Assembly (NCBI RefSeq): GCF_000423865.1
Contig: NZ_AUIU01000011.1
Span: 264,696 to 328,695 of the forward strand
Length of the DNA: 64,000 bases
Direction: 5' to 3'
Source: Thermodesulfovibrio thiophilus DSM 17215
GTDB lineage: Bacteria; Nitrospirota; Thermodesulfovibrionia; Thermodesulfovibrionales; Thermodesulfovibrionaceae
The notes under the pieces were generated by a model that did no database searches, had not been told where the DNA came from, and saw nothing but the letters and a program-made list of their open reading frames with translations. Position numbers and translations under genes: made by a program. This document shows, one piece after another, positions 37,888 through 48,249 of the stretch. Each line of letters begins with the position of its first letter. Position 1 is the stretch's first letter.

Positions 37888-38755
37888 AGAAAAGCTTCAG
37901 GGTGGAAAATTTGTAATCACTGCAGAACTGACACCTCCCAAAGGACCTGAAACTTCTAAAATAATTCAAAAACTTGAGGAATTGAAAAACTTAGTGGATG
38001 CTGTTAATTTTACTGATAATCCCTCTGCTACAATGACAATGTCATCAACAGCTGCTTGCAAATTGTCTCTTGATCTTGGTTTAGAACCTGTTTTACAGAT
38101 GACCTGTAGAGACCGTAACAGAATTTCAATTCAATCTGATTTGCTCGGAGCTTATGCATTGGGAATACGAAATCTTCTTGTAATGACAGGAGACCATACA
38201 ATCCATGGTGACCATAAACAAGCAAAGCCTGTGTATGATATAGACTCTTCAATACTGATAAAACTGGTTGATAACCTTAATAGAGGATTGGATATTAATG
38301 GAAATAAATTAAACGGTAAAACTAATTTTTTTTATGGTGGTGTGGTAAATCCCAATGCAGAACCTTTAATGCCTCAACTAAAAAGGTTCGAGCAGAAGTG
38401 GAGAATGGGAGCAGAGTTTTTTCAAACTCAGATGATTTTTGATATTAAAAGACTTGAGAAATTTATGGAATATGCAGCAAAGTTTGAAACATTAGTAATT
38501 GCAGGTATTGTTATTATAAGAAGTAAAAAAATGTTAAACTACCTTGTCAGTAATATTCCTGGGGTTGTTGTACCACAGTGGTTAATAGATAGAACAGAAG
38601 GATTAAAAGATGAAGATGTGAAAAAATTTGGAATTGAGTTTGCAAGTTCCACAATTTTAAGTATATTAGAGCGAAAACTCTGTAATGGTATCCATATAAT
38701 GGCATTTTCTAGGGTGGAAGAAGTGAAAAATTTACTAGATTTTATTAGAATATAA
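37874..38755 (+). CDS. metF: 5,10-methylenetetrahydrofolate reductase
   Basis: MetF reduces methylene- to methyl-tetrahydrofolate, the methyl donor for AcsE. The 293-residue TIM-barrel flavoprotein has ITAELTPPKGP, NFTDNPSATMTMS, LQMTCRDRNR and VMTGDHT, and ends soon after the barrel. The start is a TTG at 37874 with GGGAG 7 nt upstream, within the end of metV (14-nt overlap); a TTG at 37853 is also open but less well placed. Whether electrons come through MetV, ferredoxin or NADH cannot be told from sequence. Confidence 0.94.
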   Translation: MTKLKEKLQGGKFVITAELTPPKGPETSKIIQKLEELKNLVDAVNFTDNPSATMTMSSTAACKLSLDLGLEPVLQMTCRDRNRISIQSDLLGAYALGIRNLLVMTGDHTIHGDHKQAKPVYDIDSSILIKLVDNLNRGLDINGNKLNGKTNFFYGGVVNPNAEPLMPQLKRFEQKWRMGAEFFQTQMIFDIKRLEKFMEYAAKFETLVIAGIVIIRSKKMLNYLVSNIPGVVVPQWLIDRTEGLKDEDVKKFGIEFASSTILSILERKLCNGIHIMAFSRVEEVKNLLDFIRI

Positions 38756-38756
38756 A

Positions 38757-40463
<1,707 letters not shown>

Positions 40464-40465
40464 TT

Positions 40466-42046
40466 TTGCACATCTCAGAGACAATTCATACTGACTATCT
40501 CATTATTGGAAGCGGTGTTGCAGGATTAAGAGCATCAATTGAGCTTTGCAGTAAAGGAAATGTGCTTGTAGCGACAAAGGATTTACCAACTGAAAGTTCT
40601 ACTGAATATGCACAGGGGGGTGTAGCAGTTGCTTTAAGTGATGAAGATGAAATAGGCATACATTTTGAAGACACAATCAAGGCAGGAGATGGACTCTGTA
40701 ATGAAGAAGCTGTAAAAATCCTTGTAAGCGAAGGACCTGAAAGAATAATAGAACTTATTAACTGGGGAGCTGAATTTGACAAGGAAGGTCTAAAGCTTTC
40801 ATTTACTCTTGAAGCAGCACATTCAAGAAAAAGAATTCTTCATGCTCATGGAGATTCCACTGGCAGGGAAATAGAGAGAGTTTTGATTAAAAAAGTTTCT
40901 ACAATGAGAAAGATAAAAAAAGCTTCTTTTGCAATGGCAGTTGATTTGATAGTTGAAGAGGGAAGATGCATTGGAGCATTACTTTTAAGAGGTAAAGAAA
41001 TTATCAAATGTTTTTCAAAAGCAACAATACTGGCCACAGGTGGTGCTGGACAGGTTTATTCAAGAACAACAAATCCAAGAGTAATAACTGGTGATGGTAT
41101 GGCAATGGCCTTTAGGGCTGGTGGATATCTTAAAGATATGGAATTTGTTCAATTTCATCCAACAGCTCTTTATGCTCCAGGTATTCCAGCATTTCTTTTA
41201 AGTGAGGCAATGAGAGGTGAAGGAGCAATTCTCAGAAATATAAATGGTGAGACATTTATGAAAAATTATCATCCTCTTGGAGAGCTTGCTCCCAGAGATG
41301 TTGTTTCAAGAGCGATAGTATCTGAAATGATTAAAACACAATCAACTCATGTTTATCTTGATTTGACTCATCTTGATGAACATTTTTTAAAACAGAGATT
41401 CCCTACAATATATTCAACCTGTTTGAAATTCAATTTTGATATAACAAAACAGTGGATTCCTGTTTCGCCAGCAGCTCATTTTATTATGGGAGGAGTAGAA
41501 ACAGATACAGATGGAAGAACAAATATTGAAGGATTATTTGCAGCAGGCGAAGTAGCATGCACAGGAGTTCATGGAGGAAATAGACTTGCAAGCAATAGTT
41601 TACTTGAGGGGCTTGTATATGGATATAGAGCTGCTCATGGAGCAATTAATTATGTTGAGGACAAACAACCGCCATCTTTAAATGATAAAGAAGTGATATC
41701 AGGAGAGATTCTTTATATGGATTCAGATGAAATAATGAATGTTAGGAAAGAATTGAGACAGACAATGTGGGAAAGAGTAGGTGTTATACGATGTGGAGAA
41801 TCTCTAAGTATGGCTAAAAACAGAATAACTCCTGTTTATGATAAACTTTCAAAAGTAATTTTTCTTGATCCACTGGCACTGGAGCTGAAAAATATGATTA
41901 CAGTAGATTTATTAATCACAGAATCGGCATTAGCCAGAAAAAATAGCGTGGGAGCACATTACAGAACTGATTATAAAGAAAAATTCCCTGGATGGGAAAA
42001 ACATTTAAAGATTAGAAAGAGAGACAGATATATTGAAATCTTTTAA
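40466..42046 (+). CDS. nadB: L-aspartate oxidase
   Basis: NadB oxidises aspartate to iminoaspartate, the first step to NAD. The 526-residue flavoprotein has the FAD motif IIGSGVAGLRAS, the stretch TEYAQGGVAVA, the active-site region GEGAILRNINGE, and HGGNRLASNSLLEGLVYG. In anaerobes fumarate serves as the electron acceptor. The TTG start at 40466 is supported by GAGG 7 nt upstream. Succinate dehydrogenase flavoproteins are related, but they lack this length and these motifs. It overlaps pyk by 14 nt. Confidence 0.95.
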   Translation: MHISETIHTDYLIIGSGVAGLRASIELCSKGNVLVATKDLPTESSTEYAQGGVAVALSDEDEIGIHFEDTIKAGDGLCNEEAVKILVSEGPERIIELINWGAEFDKEGLKLSFTLEAAHSRKRILHAHGDSTGREIERVLIKKVSTMRKIKKASFAMAVDLIVEEGRCIGALLLRGKEIIKCFSKATILATGGAGQVYSRTTNPRVITGDGMAMAFRAGGYLKDMEFVQFHPTALYAPGIPAFLLSEAMRGEGAILRNINGETFMKNYHPLGELAPRDVVSRAIVSEMIKTQSTHVYLDLTHLDEHFLKQRFPTIYSTCLKFNFDITKQWIPVSPAAHFIMGGVETDTDGRTNIEGLFAAGEVACTGVHGGNRLASNSLLEGLVYGYRAAHGAINYVEDKQPPSLNDKEVISGEILYMDSDEIMNVRKELRQTMWERVGVIRCGESLSMAKNRITPVYDKLSKVIFLDPLALELKNMITVDLLITESALARKNSVGAHYRTDYKEKFPGWEKHLKIRKRDRYIEIF

Positions 42047-43478
42047 TTTTAGACAAAATAAGAGAAAAGCAAAGATTGTCTGTACAATAGGCCCCGCGTC
42101 AGAAAGCAGAGAAATAATCCATCAGATGATAGAAAGCGGGATGGATGTTGCAAGGCTTAATTTTTCTCATGGTAATTATGAATGGTTTGAAAAGATGGTA
42201 AAAATAATCCGTGAAGAAGCTAGAATCCTGCATAAATCAGTTTCAATTTTACAGGATCTTCAGGGTGTCAAAATCAGAATAAGTGATGTTGAAGATGACG
42301 AAATCCAGTTATACGAAGGAGAAATAATTGACATTTTTCCTGGTAATAAACTTACAACTGCTAACAAAATATTTATTTCTTATATGCCTCTATTGGAAGA
42401 TGTAGAACCAGGAGAGGATATTTTAATAGATGATGGACTTTTGAAAATTAAGATAATAGATAAACTTCAGAATAGATTAAAAGGAAAAGTCATTGAAGGA
42501 GGTATTCTCAAATCAAGAAAGGGTGTCAATCTTCCATTTACAAGAACCTCCATAAGTTCTTTTACTGAAAAAGACAAATCAGATCTCAATTTTGGAATTA
42601 AACTTGATGTTGACTACGTTGCAGTTTCATTTGTGAGATCTGCTTATGATATTGAGTTAATAAAAAAATGGGCACAGGAAAAGAATATTACTCTGCCACA
42701 TTTGATTGCCAAGATCGAAAAAAGAGAAGCGCTTAAAAATATTCATGAAATTCTTAATACTACAGATGGAATTATGGTTGCAAGGGGAGATCTTGGAGTT
42801 GAATTGCCTCCTGAGGAAGTTCCTTATTATCAGAAAATGCTTATAGATGTTGCCAATCAAAGCAAAAAGATTGTTATCACAGCAACTCAGATGCTTGAAT
42901 CAATGAGAGAACATTCAAGACCAACAAGAGCAGAGGCAAGTGATGTTGCCAATGCTGTGCTTGATGGGACAGATGCTCTAATGCTTTCAGCAGAGACAGC
43001 CAGCGGAAAATATCCTGTAGAGTCAATTATAACTATGGATTCAATTATAAGTTTTACAGAACAAAAACTTGCAGATAAAATTAACACTATTTTTAAAGTA
43101 AGTAAATATTTCCCTGAAGCAATAGCTTCTGGAGCAGTTAGAGTAGCACAGGACATAGAGGCAAAAGCAATTGTGGTTTTCACACATTCAGGATTTTCAG
43201 CATTACTTATTTCCAAACTGAGACCTTTAATGCCGATAGTAGCTTTTACCCCAGAAGAAAAGGTCTACAGAAGACTTCCTCTTTTATGGGCTGTTGTTCC
43301 AAAACATATACCTAAAAAAATTGATATGATAGATAACTTATTTCTCAAAGAAACTGAAGCAGAACTAAAAGATTTAAGTCTTGTAAAAGATGGTGATGCT
43401 GTTGTATTTGTAGCCAGCTCACCCTTTTTGGGCAATAAAAATGTGATTAGACTTCATAGAGTTGGAGATCCTTTATAA
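42033..43478 (+). CDS. pyk: Pyruvate kinase
   Basis: The 481-residue enzyme has KIVCTIGPAS and ARLNFSHG at the N-terminus, KIEKREAL with the catalytic lysine, MVARGDLGVELP, the signature TATQMLESM, and a C-terminal regulatory domain of standard size. No extra phosphohistidine domain is present. It starts at a TTG (42033) 14 nt before the end of nadB, and its own end overlaps the convergent LysR gene by 6 bp. It is the last gene of the eight-gene run that begins at 35247. Confidence 0.96.
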   Translation: MKSFNFRQNKRKAKIVCTIGPASESREIIHQMIESGMDVARLNFSHGNYEWFEKMVKIIREEARILHKSVSILQDLQGVKIRISDVEDDEIQLYEGEIIDIFPGNKLTTANKIFISYMPLLEDVEPGEDILIDDGLLKIKIIDKLQNRLKGKVIEGGILKSRKGVNLPFTRTSISSFTEKDKSDLNFGIKLDVDYVAVSFVRSAYDIELIKKWAQEKNITLPHLIAKIEKREALKNIHEILNTTDGIMVARGDLGVELPPEEVPYYQKMLIDVANQSKKIVITATQMLESMREHSRPTRAEASDVANAVLDGTDALMLSAETASGKYPVESIITMDSIISFTEQKLADKINTIFKVSKYFPEAIASGAVRVAQDIEAKAIVVFTHSGFSALLISKLRPLMPIVAFTPEEKVYRRLPLLWAVVPKHIPKKIDMIDNLFLKETEAELKDLSLVKDGDAVVFVASSPFLGNKNVIRLHRVGDPL

Positions 43479-44381
43479 AAGCAGATCTGAGTAAGGATAG
43501 TTTTTAAGATATGCTATAAATTCTTCAACAGCTGGAGAAAGAATTGTGTTTTTAGGTAAAACAATATAAAAATCTCGGGTTATTTTCCCCTCTTTTAGTT
43601 TAAGCACTCTCAAATTTCCACATGATATTTCTTTGCGAATAGCCCATTTGGACACTATGGATAATCCAGTACCTCTTTCGACTGCTTCTTTTATGGAACC
43701 AGTACTTCCAAGAATCAATGATATATGAAGATCAGAAACGCTGAGCCCATTTTCTGCAAGAAATTTTTCAATTATAACCCTTGTGCTGGAACCTTCTTCT
43801 CTTATTACAAAAGGCTCTTTTATCACATCATAAATTGATACAGATTTCTGATGAGTTAGAGGATGTTCTGAAGAGCATATTACACACAATTCGTCAGAAA
43901 TTATTGATTCAATAGAAAATTTGTTTTTCCCTGGCATTTCCGATATAATTCCAAAATCTATCATGCTTGAATTAAGCATTTCTAGAATTTTTCTTGCATT
44001 CCCGATTGAAATACTCACTCTTATTTTTGGATGTCTTTTTTTGAAATCCACTGCAACTGCTGGAAGTATATAATTGCCAACTGTTGTACCTGCTCCTATT
44101 TTTACACAACCTTTTATTAAGCCTGTTATTTTACTTATTTCTTTTGCGGCTTCAGCATAGAGAGTTAAAATTTGTTTTGCATATTTGTAAAGTATTTCAC
44201 CTGCTGGAGTGAGATTTATACTGCCTGATGATCTATCAAATAGTTTGGTTTCATATAATTCTTCAAGAGCCTGAATTTGTAAACTGACAGCAGGCTGAGT
44301 AAGATGGATAATTTCTGAAGTCTTGGAAAAACTTTTAGTCTCAGCGACTGTGCAAAAAACCTTTAATTTGTGGTCTTCCAT
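43473..44381 (-). CDS. LysR-family transcriptional regulator
   Basis: The 302-residue protein has the N-terminal winged HTH (FCTVAETKSFSKTSEIIHLTQPAVSLQIQALEE) and a periplasmic-binding-type effector domain. It is closest in feel to the CysB/CysL/CbbR branch, but I cannot name the inducer. It converges on pyk and has no divergently transcribed neighbour, so its target is not obvious. The ATG at 44381 is chosen over a TTG at 44387; a promoter 9 nt upstream and no Shine-Dalgarno sequence suggest a leaderless mRNA. Confidence 0.92.
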   Translation of the reverse strand: MEDHKLKVFCTVAETKSFSKTSEIIHLTQPAVSLQIQALEELYETKLFDRSSGSINLTPAGEILYKYAKQILTLYAEAAKEISKITGLIKGCVKIGAGTTVGNYILPAVAVDFKKRHPKIRVSISIGNARKILEMLNSSMIDFGIISEMPGKNKFSIESIISDELCVICSSEHPLTHQKSVSIYDVIKEPFVIREEGSSTRVIIEKFLAENGLSVSDLHISLILGSTGSIKEAVERGTGLSIVSKWAIRKEISCGNLRVLKLKEGKITRDFYIVLPKNTILSPAVEEFIAYLKNYPYSDLLL

Positions 44382-44390
44382 AAACAATTA

Positions 44391-44419
44391 ATTTTACCAT
44401 AAAAATTTTTAATATGCAA
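44391..44419 (-). promoter_or_regulatory. Promoter of the LysR gene (leaderless candidate)
   Basis: TTGCAT (44414-44419) and TAAAAT (44391-44396) are 17 nt apart on the minus strand, with TGG before the -10. The -10 ends 9 nt before the ATG at 44381, so the leader would be about 3 nt. Confidence 0.6.
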
Positions 44420-44490
44420 CTAAAATTGTACCCTAAGGATTTGACAATTAAAATATCTTTTTATTAGGTTTATATAAACGGGGGAGGGGG

Positions 44491-44601
44491 ATGCTAGTGA
44501 TGATAAAAAAGGTTCTTTTGAGCAGATCGAAAAAAAATATGGGAAAAGTCATAAAAACTTATATTTCTTCAATGTGGGAGGTGATTTATGCCTTTATATG
44601 A
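44491..44601 (+). CDS. Possible 36-residue small protein upstream of the FmdB gene
   Basis: An ATG at 44491 directly follows the purine run GGGGGAGGGGG and opens 36 codons (MLVMIKKVLLSRSKKNMGKV, continuing to a TGA at 44601). The product is basic, with no domain I recognise. Its last 14 nt overlap the start of the FmdB-like gene, whose ribosome-binding site lies inside it, so it may act as a leader ORF coupling translation. It could also be chance, because 36 codons is short. Confidence 0.35.
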   Translation: MLVMIKKVLLSRSKKNMGKVIKTYISSMWEVIYAFI

Positions 44602-44770
44602 GTACAGATGTAAAAATTGTAATACAACTTTTCAGCTACTTAAGTCGATAAACAGAAGGGATGATATGGAAAGGTGTCCTAAATGTGGAAGTATTGAGAC
44701 TGAACGAATTATTTCTCAATTTATGAGCAATATTAAATCATGTAGTTCACATAATTATTCAGGTGGTTGA
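44588..44770 (+). CDS. FmdB-family zinc-ribbon protein
   Basis: The 60-residue protein has the FmdB regulatory-protein zinc ribbon: MPLYEYRCKNC with C8 and C11, then CPKCGS with C30 and C33. A glycine/serine-containing tail follows. These proteins are widespread and often annotated as putative regulators, with no firm function. GGGAGG precedes the ATG. It stands between the divergent LysR gene and a convergent small zinc-ribbon gene. Confidence 0.88.
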   Translation: MPLYEYRCKNCNTTFQLLKSINRRDDMERCPKCGSIETERIISQFMSNIKSCSSHNYSGG

Positions 44771-44782
44771 AGAATTAGATAA

Positions 44783-44799
44783 AACGGTAGGTTACCGTT
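44783..44799. repeat. Small hairpin after the FmdB gene
   Basis: AACGGTA (44783-44789) and TACCGTT (44793-44799) form a perfect 7-bp stem with a 3-nt loop, 13 nt after the FmdB stop codon. A T-tract appears only about 20 nt later, so it is not a textbook terminator, though it could slow polymerase or protect an RNA end. Confidence 0.35.
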
Positions 44800-44959
44800 A
44801 AACATGATATGATAAAATTGTTTTTTTGAATATACAAATCAAAAATAAGGAAGATTAATTGCACCAATTTTAGGCAAATAAAAAATTTTTCTGTTTTTAT
44901 CAAGACTTTGTAATAAGATTAACATAGTTTTTAACAAAATTTGTTTAAAACATGAAAGG

Positions 44960-45208
44960 TTATGAAATTTTAAGGAATTTTTCTCTGATAATTTCTCTGA
45001 GTTCTTCATCAGAAAGATCTGGTTCAGATAAAAAAAGTTCAATTAATCTTACAGAATTATTGGAAAGACAGTTTGGGCATATAGTATTAAGATGAATGGT
45101 GAAGCAGTCCATACAAAAAAAGGCTAATTTCAATGGAATAATGCACTTCCCAAATTTTTGTCTGATTGTGCATTTTTCTTCTATTTCAAATATTTTAGTT
45201 TTTTCCAT
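44960..45208 (-). CDS. Small zinc-ribbon-like protein, function unknown
   Basis: The 82-residue protein has six cysteines, including two CxxC pairs (C32/C35 in FFCMDC and C44/C47 in ICPNC) that could hold one zinc, and an acidic C-terminal helix (DLSDEELREIIREKFLK). I do not recognise the family. That it is real is supported by an extended -10 promoter (TGA-TATAAT) 8 nt before its ATG and by its divergent position to aspS. No Shine-Dalgarno sequence precedes the start. A 67-codon frame on the same strand (44839-45042) overlaps it and looks spurious. Confidence 0.6.
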   Translation of the reverse strand: MEKTKIFEIEEKCTIRQKFGKCIIPLKLAFFCMDCFTIHLNTICPNCLSNNSVRLIELFLSEPDLSDEELREIIREKFLKIS

Positions 45209-45216
45209 CTGAAAAT

Positions 45217-45225
45217 ATTATATCA
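45217..45225 (-). promoter_or_regulatory. Extended -10 of the small zinc-ribbon gene (leaderless candidate)
   Basis: TGA-TATAAT on the minus strand (-10 hexamer at 45217-45222) ends 8 nt before the ATG at 45208, predicting a leader of 2 nt or less. No good -35 is seen. Confidence 0.5.
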
Positions 45226-45262
45226 ATTTTTACTGGTAATTTATGTCTATGGTTTAAAATTT

Positions 45263-45290
45263 TTAACATTAATATCTGTTCTGGTATAAT
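45263..45290 (+). promoter_or_regulatory. Promoter of aspS
   Basis: TTAACA (45263-45268) and TATAAT (45285-45290) are 16 nt apart, with TGG before the -10. The start near 45297 leaves a leader of about 27 nt carrying the GGAGG ribosome-binding site of aspS. Confidence 0.65.
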
Positions 45291-45323
45291 AAAAATTTAG
45301 TAAATCTGCAAGCTGGAGGATAA

Positions 45324-47108
45324 ATGCTTCGGGATAAATATTGTGCTGAGGTTAAAGAAGATGAAATTGGTAAAGAACTCAGGCTCTGTGGGTGGGTTTT
45401 TCGTAGAAGAGACCACGGAGGATTAATATTTATTGATTTGCGTGATAGAACAGGTATTGTTCAGATTGTTTTCAACCCTGAGTTTTCAATTGAAACCCAC
45501 GAGAAAGCTCACAATTTAAGAAGTGAATATGTGATAGCAGTAAAAGGTATTCTTCGCAGAAGACCTGAAGGAACCGAAAATCCGGAATTGATGACTGGCA
45601 ATGTAGAATTGTGGGCGCAGGAACTTGAAATACTAAGCAATTCAAAAGTTTTACCGTTTCAACTTGCTGAAGCTGAAGAAACAAGTGAGCTTTTGAGGTT
45701 GAAATATCGTTATCTTGATCTACGCAAAGCTGAAATGCAACGAAACTTTTTTATAAGGCATAGATTAACCATGACAGTTAGAAATTTTCTTGACAGTAAA
45801 GGTTTTATTGAAATAGAAACACCTATGCTTACTAAATCCACTCCTGAAGGGGCAAGAGATTTCCTTGTTCCAAGCAGGCTTAATCCGGGCACTTTTTATG
45901 CTCTGCCTCAATCCCCTCAGCTTTTTAAACAGATTCTTATGATGTCAGGCTTTGATAAATATTTCCAGATTGTCCGATGTTTTAGAGATGAAGATTTAAG
46001 GGCAGACCGTCAACCAGAGTTTACACAGATTGATATGGAAATGTCTTTTGTAGAAATTAAAGATATTATTGAAATTACAGAAGAGATGTTAGCGGAAAAC
46101 TTTAAAAATATACTTGGAGTTGAAGTTCTCCGACCATTTAAACAGCTTACTTACGATGAGGCGATGAACAGATATGGCTCGGATAAACCAGATCTGAGAT
46201 TTGGACTTGAAATTCATGATGTAAGTCAGATAGTACAACACTCTTCCTTTAAGGTATTTCTTGATACACTTGAAAGAGGTGGAGTTGTGAAAGCAATTAG
46301 AGGGCAAGGGCTGGCAATACTTTCACGAAGTGAGATAGATAAATTAACCGAGAAAGTTCAATCATTTGGTGCAAAAGGACTTGCATGGATAAAGCTTAAA
46401 AATGGCTTTGAATCGCCTATTGTAAAGTTCTTCCCAGAGCAGATTCTTAAAGAACTGGCTGAAAAGATAGGTGCGCAACAGGGCGATATGTTACTGTTTA
46501 TTGCTGATAAAAAATCCATAACCAATGAAGTTATGGGCAGGCTCAGGCTTGAAATTGCTGAGATGTCTCGGATAAAGAGAGAAGGATTTGCATTTGCATG
46601 GATATTAGATTTTCCTTTATTTGAGTGGAATGAAGATGAGAGACGATTTGTAAGTATGCATCATCCATTTACATCTCCAGAGGATAAACAGATTGAACAA
46701 CTTCTCAATGTTTCAGATGAAGCCTTTAAAGATCCTCAGAGTACATTGAAAGATATAAAAGCAAAGGCATATGATATTGTGCTTAATGGTTATGAGCTCG
46801 GTGGCGGAAGTATTAGAATTCACAGGGCAGATATTCAAGATCGGATATTTAGAGTTCTTGGCATTCCAGAGGAAGAAGTAAAGAGAAGATTTGGTTTTTT
46901 TGTTGAAGCTCTTCAATATGGAGCACCTCCTCATGGTGGAATAGCTCTAGGATTAGACAGACTTGTTATGATTATGACAGGTGCAGATTCTTTAAGAGAT
47001 GTTATAGCCTTCCCAAAAACTCAAAGAGCTTTTTGCCCTATCAGTGAAGCACCTACCAACGTTGATTTAAAACAGTTAAGAGAGTTACATATAAAAATTG
47101 ATGTTTAG
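45324..47108 (+). CDS. aspS: Aspartyl-tRNA synthetase
   Basis: The 594-residue class II synthetase has the N-terminal OB-fold anticodon domain (LRLCGWVFRRRDHGGLIFIDLRDRTG), motif 2 (CFRDEDLRADRQPEFTQIDMEMSF), the bacterial GAD insertion domain in the middle, and motif 3 (GIALGLDRLVMIMTG). The length shows the bacterial type. Whether it is strict for tRNA-Asp or also charges tRNA-Asn is not decided here. GGAGG precedes the ATG. Confidence 0.97.
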   Translation: MLRDKYCAEVKEDEIGKELRLCGWVFRRRDHGGLIFIDLRDRTGIVQIVFNPEFSIETHEKAHNLRSEYVIAVKGILRRRPEGTENPELMTGNVELWAQELEILSNSKVLPFQLAEAEETSELLRLKYRYLDLRKAEMQRNFFIRHRLTMTVRNFLDSKGFIEIETPMLTKSTPEGARDFLVPSRLNPGTFYALPQSPQLFKQILMMSGFDKYFQIVRCFRDEDLRADRQPEFTQIDMEMSFVEIKDIIEITEEMLAENFKNILGVEVLRPFKQLTYDEAMNRYGSDKPDLRFGLEIHDVSQIVQHSSFKVFLDTLERGGVVKAIRGQGLAILSRSEIDKLTEKVQSFGAKGLAWIKLKNGFESPIVKFFPEQILKELAEKIGAQQGDMLLFIADKKSITNEVMGRLRLEIAEMSRIKREGFAFAWILDFPLFEWNEDERRFVSMHHPFTSPEDKQIEQLLNVSDEAFKDPQSTLKDIKAKAYDIVLNGYELGGGSIRIHRADIQDRIFRVLGIPEEEVKRRFGFFVEALQYGAPPHGGIALGLDRLVMIMTGADSLRDVIAFPKTQRAFCPISEAPTNVDLKQLRELHIKIDV

Positions 47109-47110
47109 TG

Positions 47111-47116
47111 TATAAT
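47111..47116 (+). promoter_or_regulatory. -10 box between aspS and the signalling trio
   Basis: A perfect TATAAT lies 2 nt after the aspS stop and 10 nt before the ATG at 47127. No Shine-Dalgarno sequence lies between, so an internal promoter giving a very short leader is possible. No clear -35 is visible. Confidence 0.35.
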
Positions 47117-47126
47117 TTTATAAATC

Positions 47127-47423
47127 ATGATAAAAATTCCAATTGATAAAGCAAAACCCGGAATCAAGATTGTCAAAGATATTGTAAATGAATCAGGTAT
47201 GATTGTTGTTCCTGCTGGTAAAGAGCTTACAGAATCTTTAATAGATAAGCTTTCGATGATGAATATAGATTTTATATATGTTGAGGGGAAGAAAGAACTA
47301 CCGCCTAAGGATGAAGTTCTTAATGAGATAGAGAAAAGATTTAAGAAAATAAATGATGAACCTACATTATTGATTAAAAGAGCATTAGAAGCACATATTG
47401 AGGATTTGTATAATGAACGTTAA
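47127..47423 (+). CDS. Small protein resembling the N-terminal domain of HD-GYP proteins
   Basis: The 98-residue protein begins IKIPIDKAKPGIKIVKDIVNESGMIVVPAGKEL and continues LIDKLSMMNIDFIYVE. That pattern recurs as the short beta-rich domain in front of some HD-GYP and HDOD signalling proteins. It is followed by a helical tail. Its end overlaps the HDOD gene by 11 nt, which suggests the two products act together. The function is unknown; I infer a regulatory or scaffold role. Confidence 0.7.
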   Translation: MIKIPIDKAKPGIKIVKDIVNESGMIVVPAGKELTESLIDKLSMMNIDFIYVEGKKELPPKDEVLNEIEKRFKKINDEPTLLIKRALEAHIEDLYNER

Positions 47424-48249
47424 GGAAGTAATAGCACGAGTTGAAAGAATTGAAAGTCTGCCAACAATTCCACCCATTTTAAAAAAGATTTTATCAATTA
47501 TTGAAGACCCTAATGTATCGCTGAATAAAATAACAGAGTTTGTTTCAACAGATCCAACGCTCACTGCAAGAATTCTTAAAATGGTTAACTCCCCTGTTTA
47601 TGGTTTTCCAGGAAGAATTTCCTCCATAAGTCATGCGATGGTAATACTTGGATTGAATGCTGTAAAGGGACTTCTTTTAGGGGTGTCAGTTTTTGAAATA
47701 ATGCAAAAAAACATGATAGGACTGTGGGAACATTCTCTTTCTACAGCTATATTTGCACGGATTATTGCAACCAAAAAAGAGCTTCAGTCTCCTGAGGAGA
47801 TCTCTATTGCCGGACTACTGCATGATATAGGTAAGGTTATATTTATAATTGCATTCAAAGATGAATACTTAAAATTACTTGAATCTGCACGGATAAAGAA
47901 ACAATATATATATGAAGTTGAGAGAGATTACTTTGGAATCACTCATGCAGAAATCGGAGGGATTATAGCTCAAAAATGGCATTTTCCTTCAAAGTTAATT
48001 GAACCAATAATGTATCATCATAGACCGCAGGTTAGTGAGAAATTCAAATTAGAAACTGCAATAGTTCATTTATCCAATACCCTTGCAATTGCAAGGGGAA
48101 TCGGTTACTCAGGAGAAATTTTTGTTCCTTCCGTTCATGTCTATACATGGGAATTATTAAACTTCAGAGAAGAAGAAATTGTAGAGATATTTAAAGAAGC
48201 CGAAGAGCCATTATATGCCACAGGAGAGAATTTTCTCTCTGATGAATAA
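47413..48249 (+). CDS. HDOD-domain signalling protein
   Basis: The 278-residue protein has an HDOD domain: LPTIPPILKKILSIIEDPNVSLNKITEFVSTDPTLTARILKMVNSP, then ISSISHAMVILGLNAVKGLLLG. It also has an HD-like segment AGLLHDIGK and later histidines (HAEIGG, MYHHRPQ). HDOD proteins serve in signalling networks, usually without proven phosphodiesterase activity. The start at 47413 is supported by GAGG upstream; a frame from 47398 is open but lacks a site. It lies between the small protein and a GGDEF protein. Confidence 0.9.
   Translation: MNVKEVIARVERIESLPTIPPILKKILSIIEDPNVSLNKITEFVSTDPTLTARILKMVNSPVYGFPGRISSISHAMVILGLNAVKGLLLGVSVFEIMQKNMIGLWEHSLSTAIFARIIATKKELQSPEEISIAGLLHDIGKVIFIIAFKDEYLKLLESARIKKQYIYEVERDYFGITHAEIGGIIAQKWHFPSKLIEPIMYHHRPQVSEKFKLETAIVHLSNTLAIARGIGYSGEIFVPSVHVYTWELLNFREEEIVEIFKEAEEPLYATGENFLSDE

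Noticed and set aside
44783..44830. Rho-independent terminator after the FmdB gene
   Set aside because: The stem is only 7 bp and the T-tract is about 20 nt away, so it is listed as a hairpin only.
44839..45042. 67-codon minus-strand frame overlapping the small zinc-ribbon gene
   Set aside because: Low-complexity product without a start signal, in a different frame from the better supported 82-residue protein.
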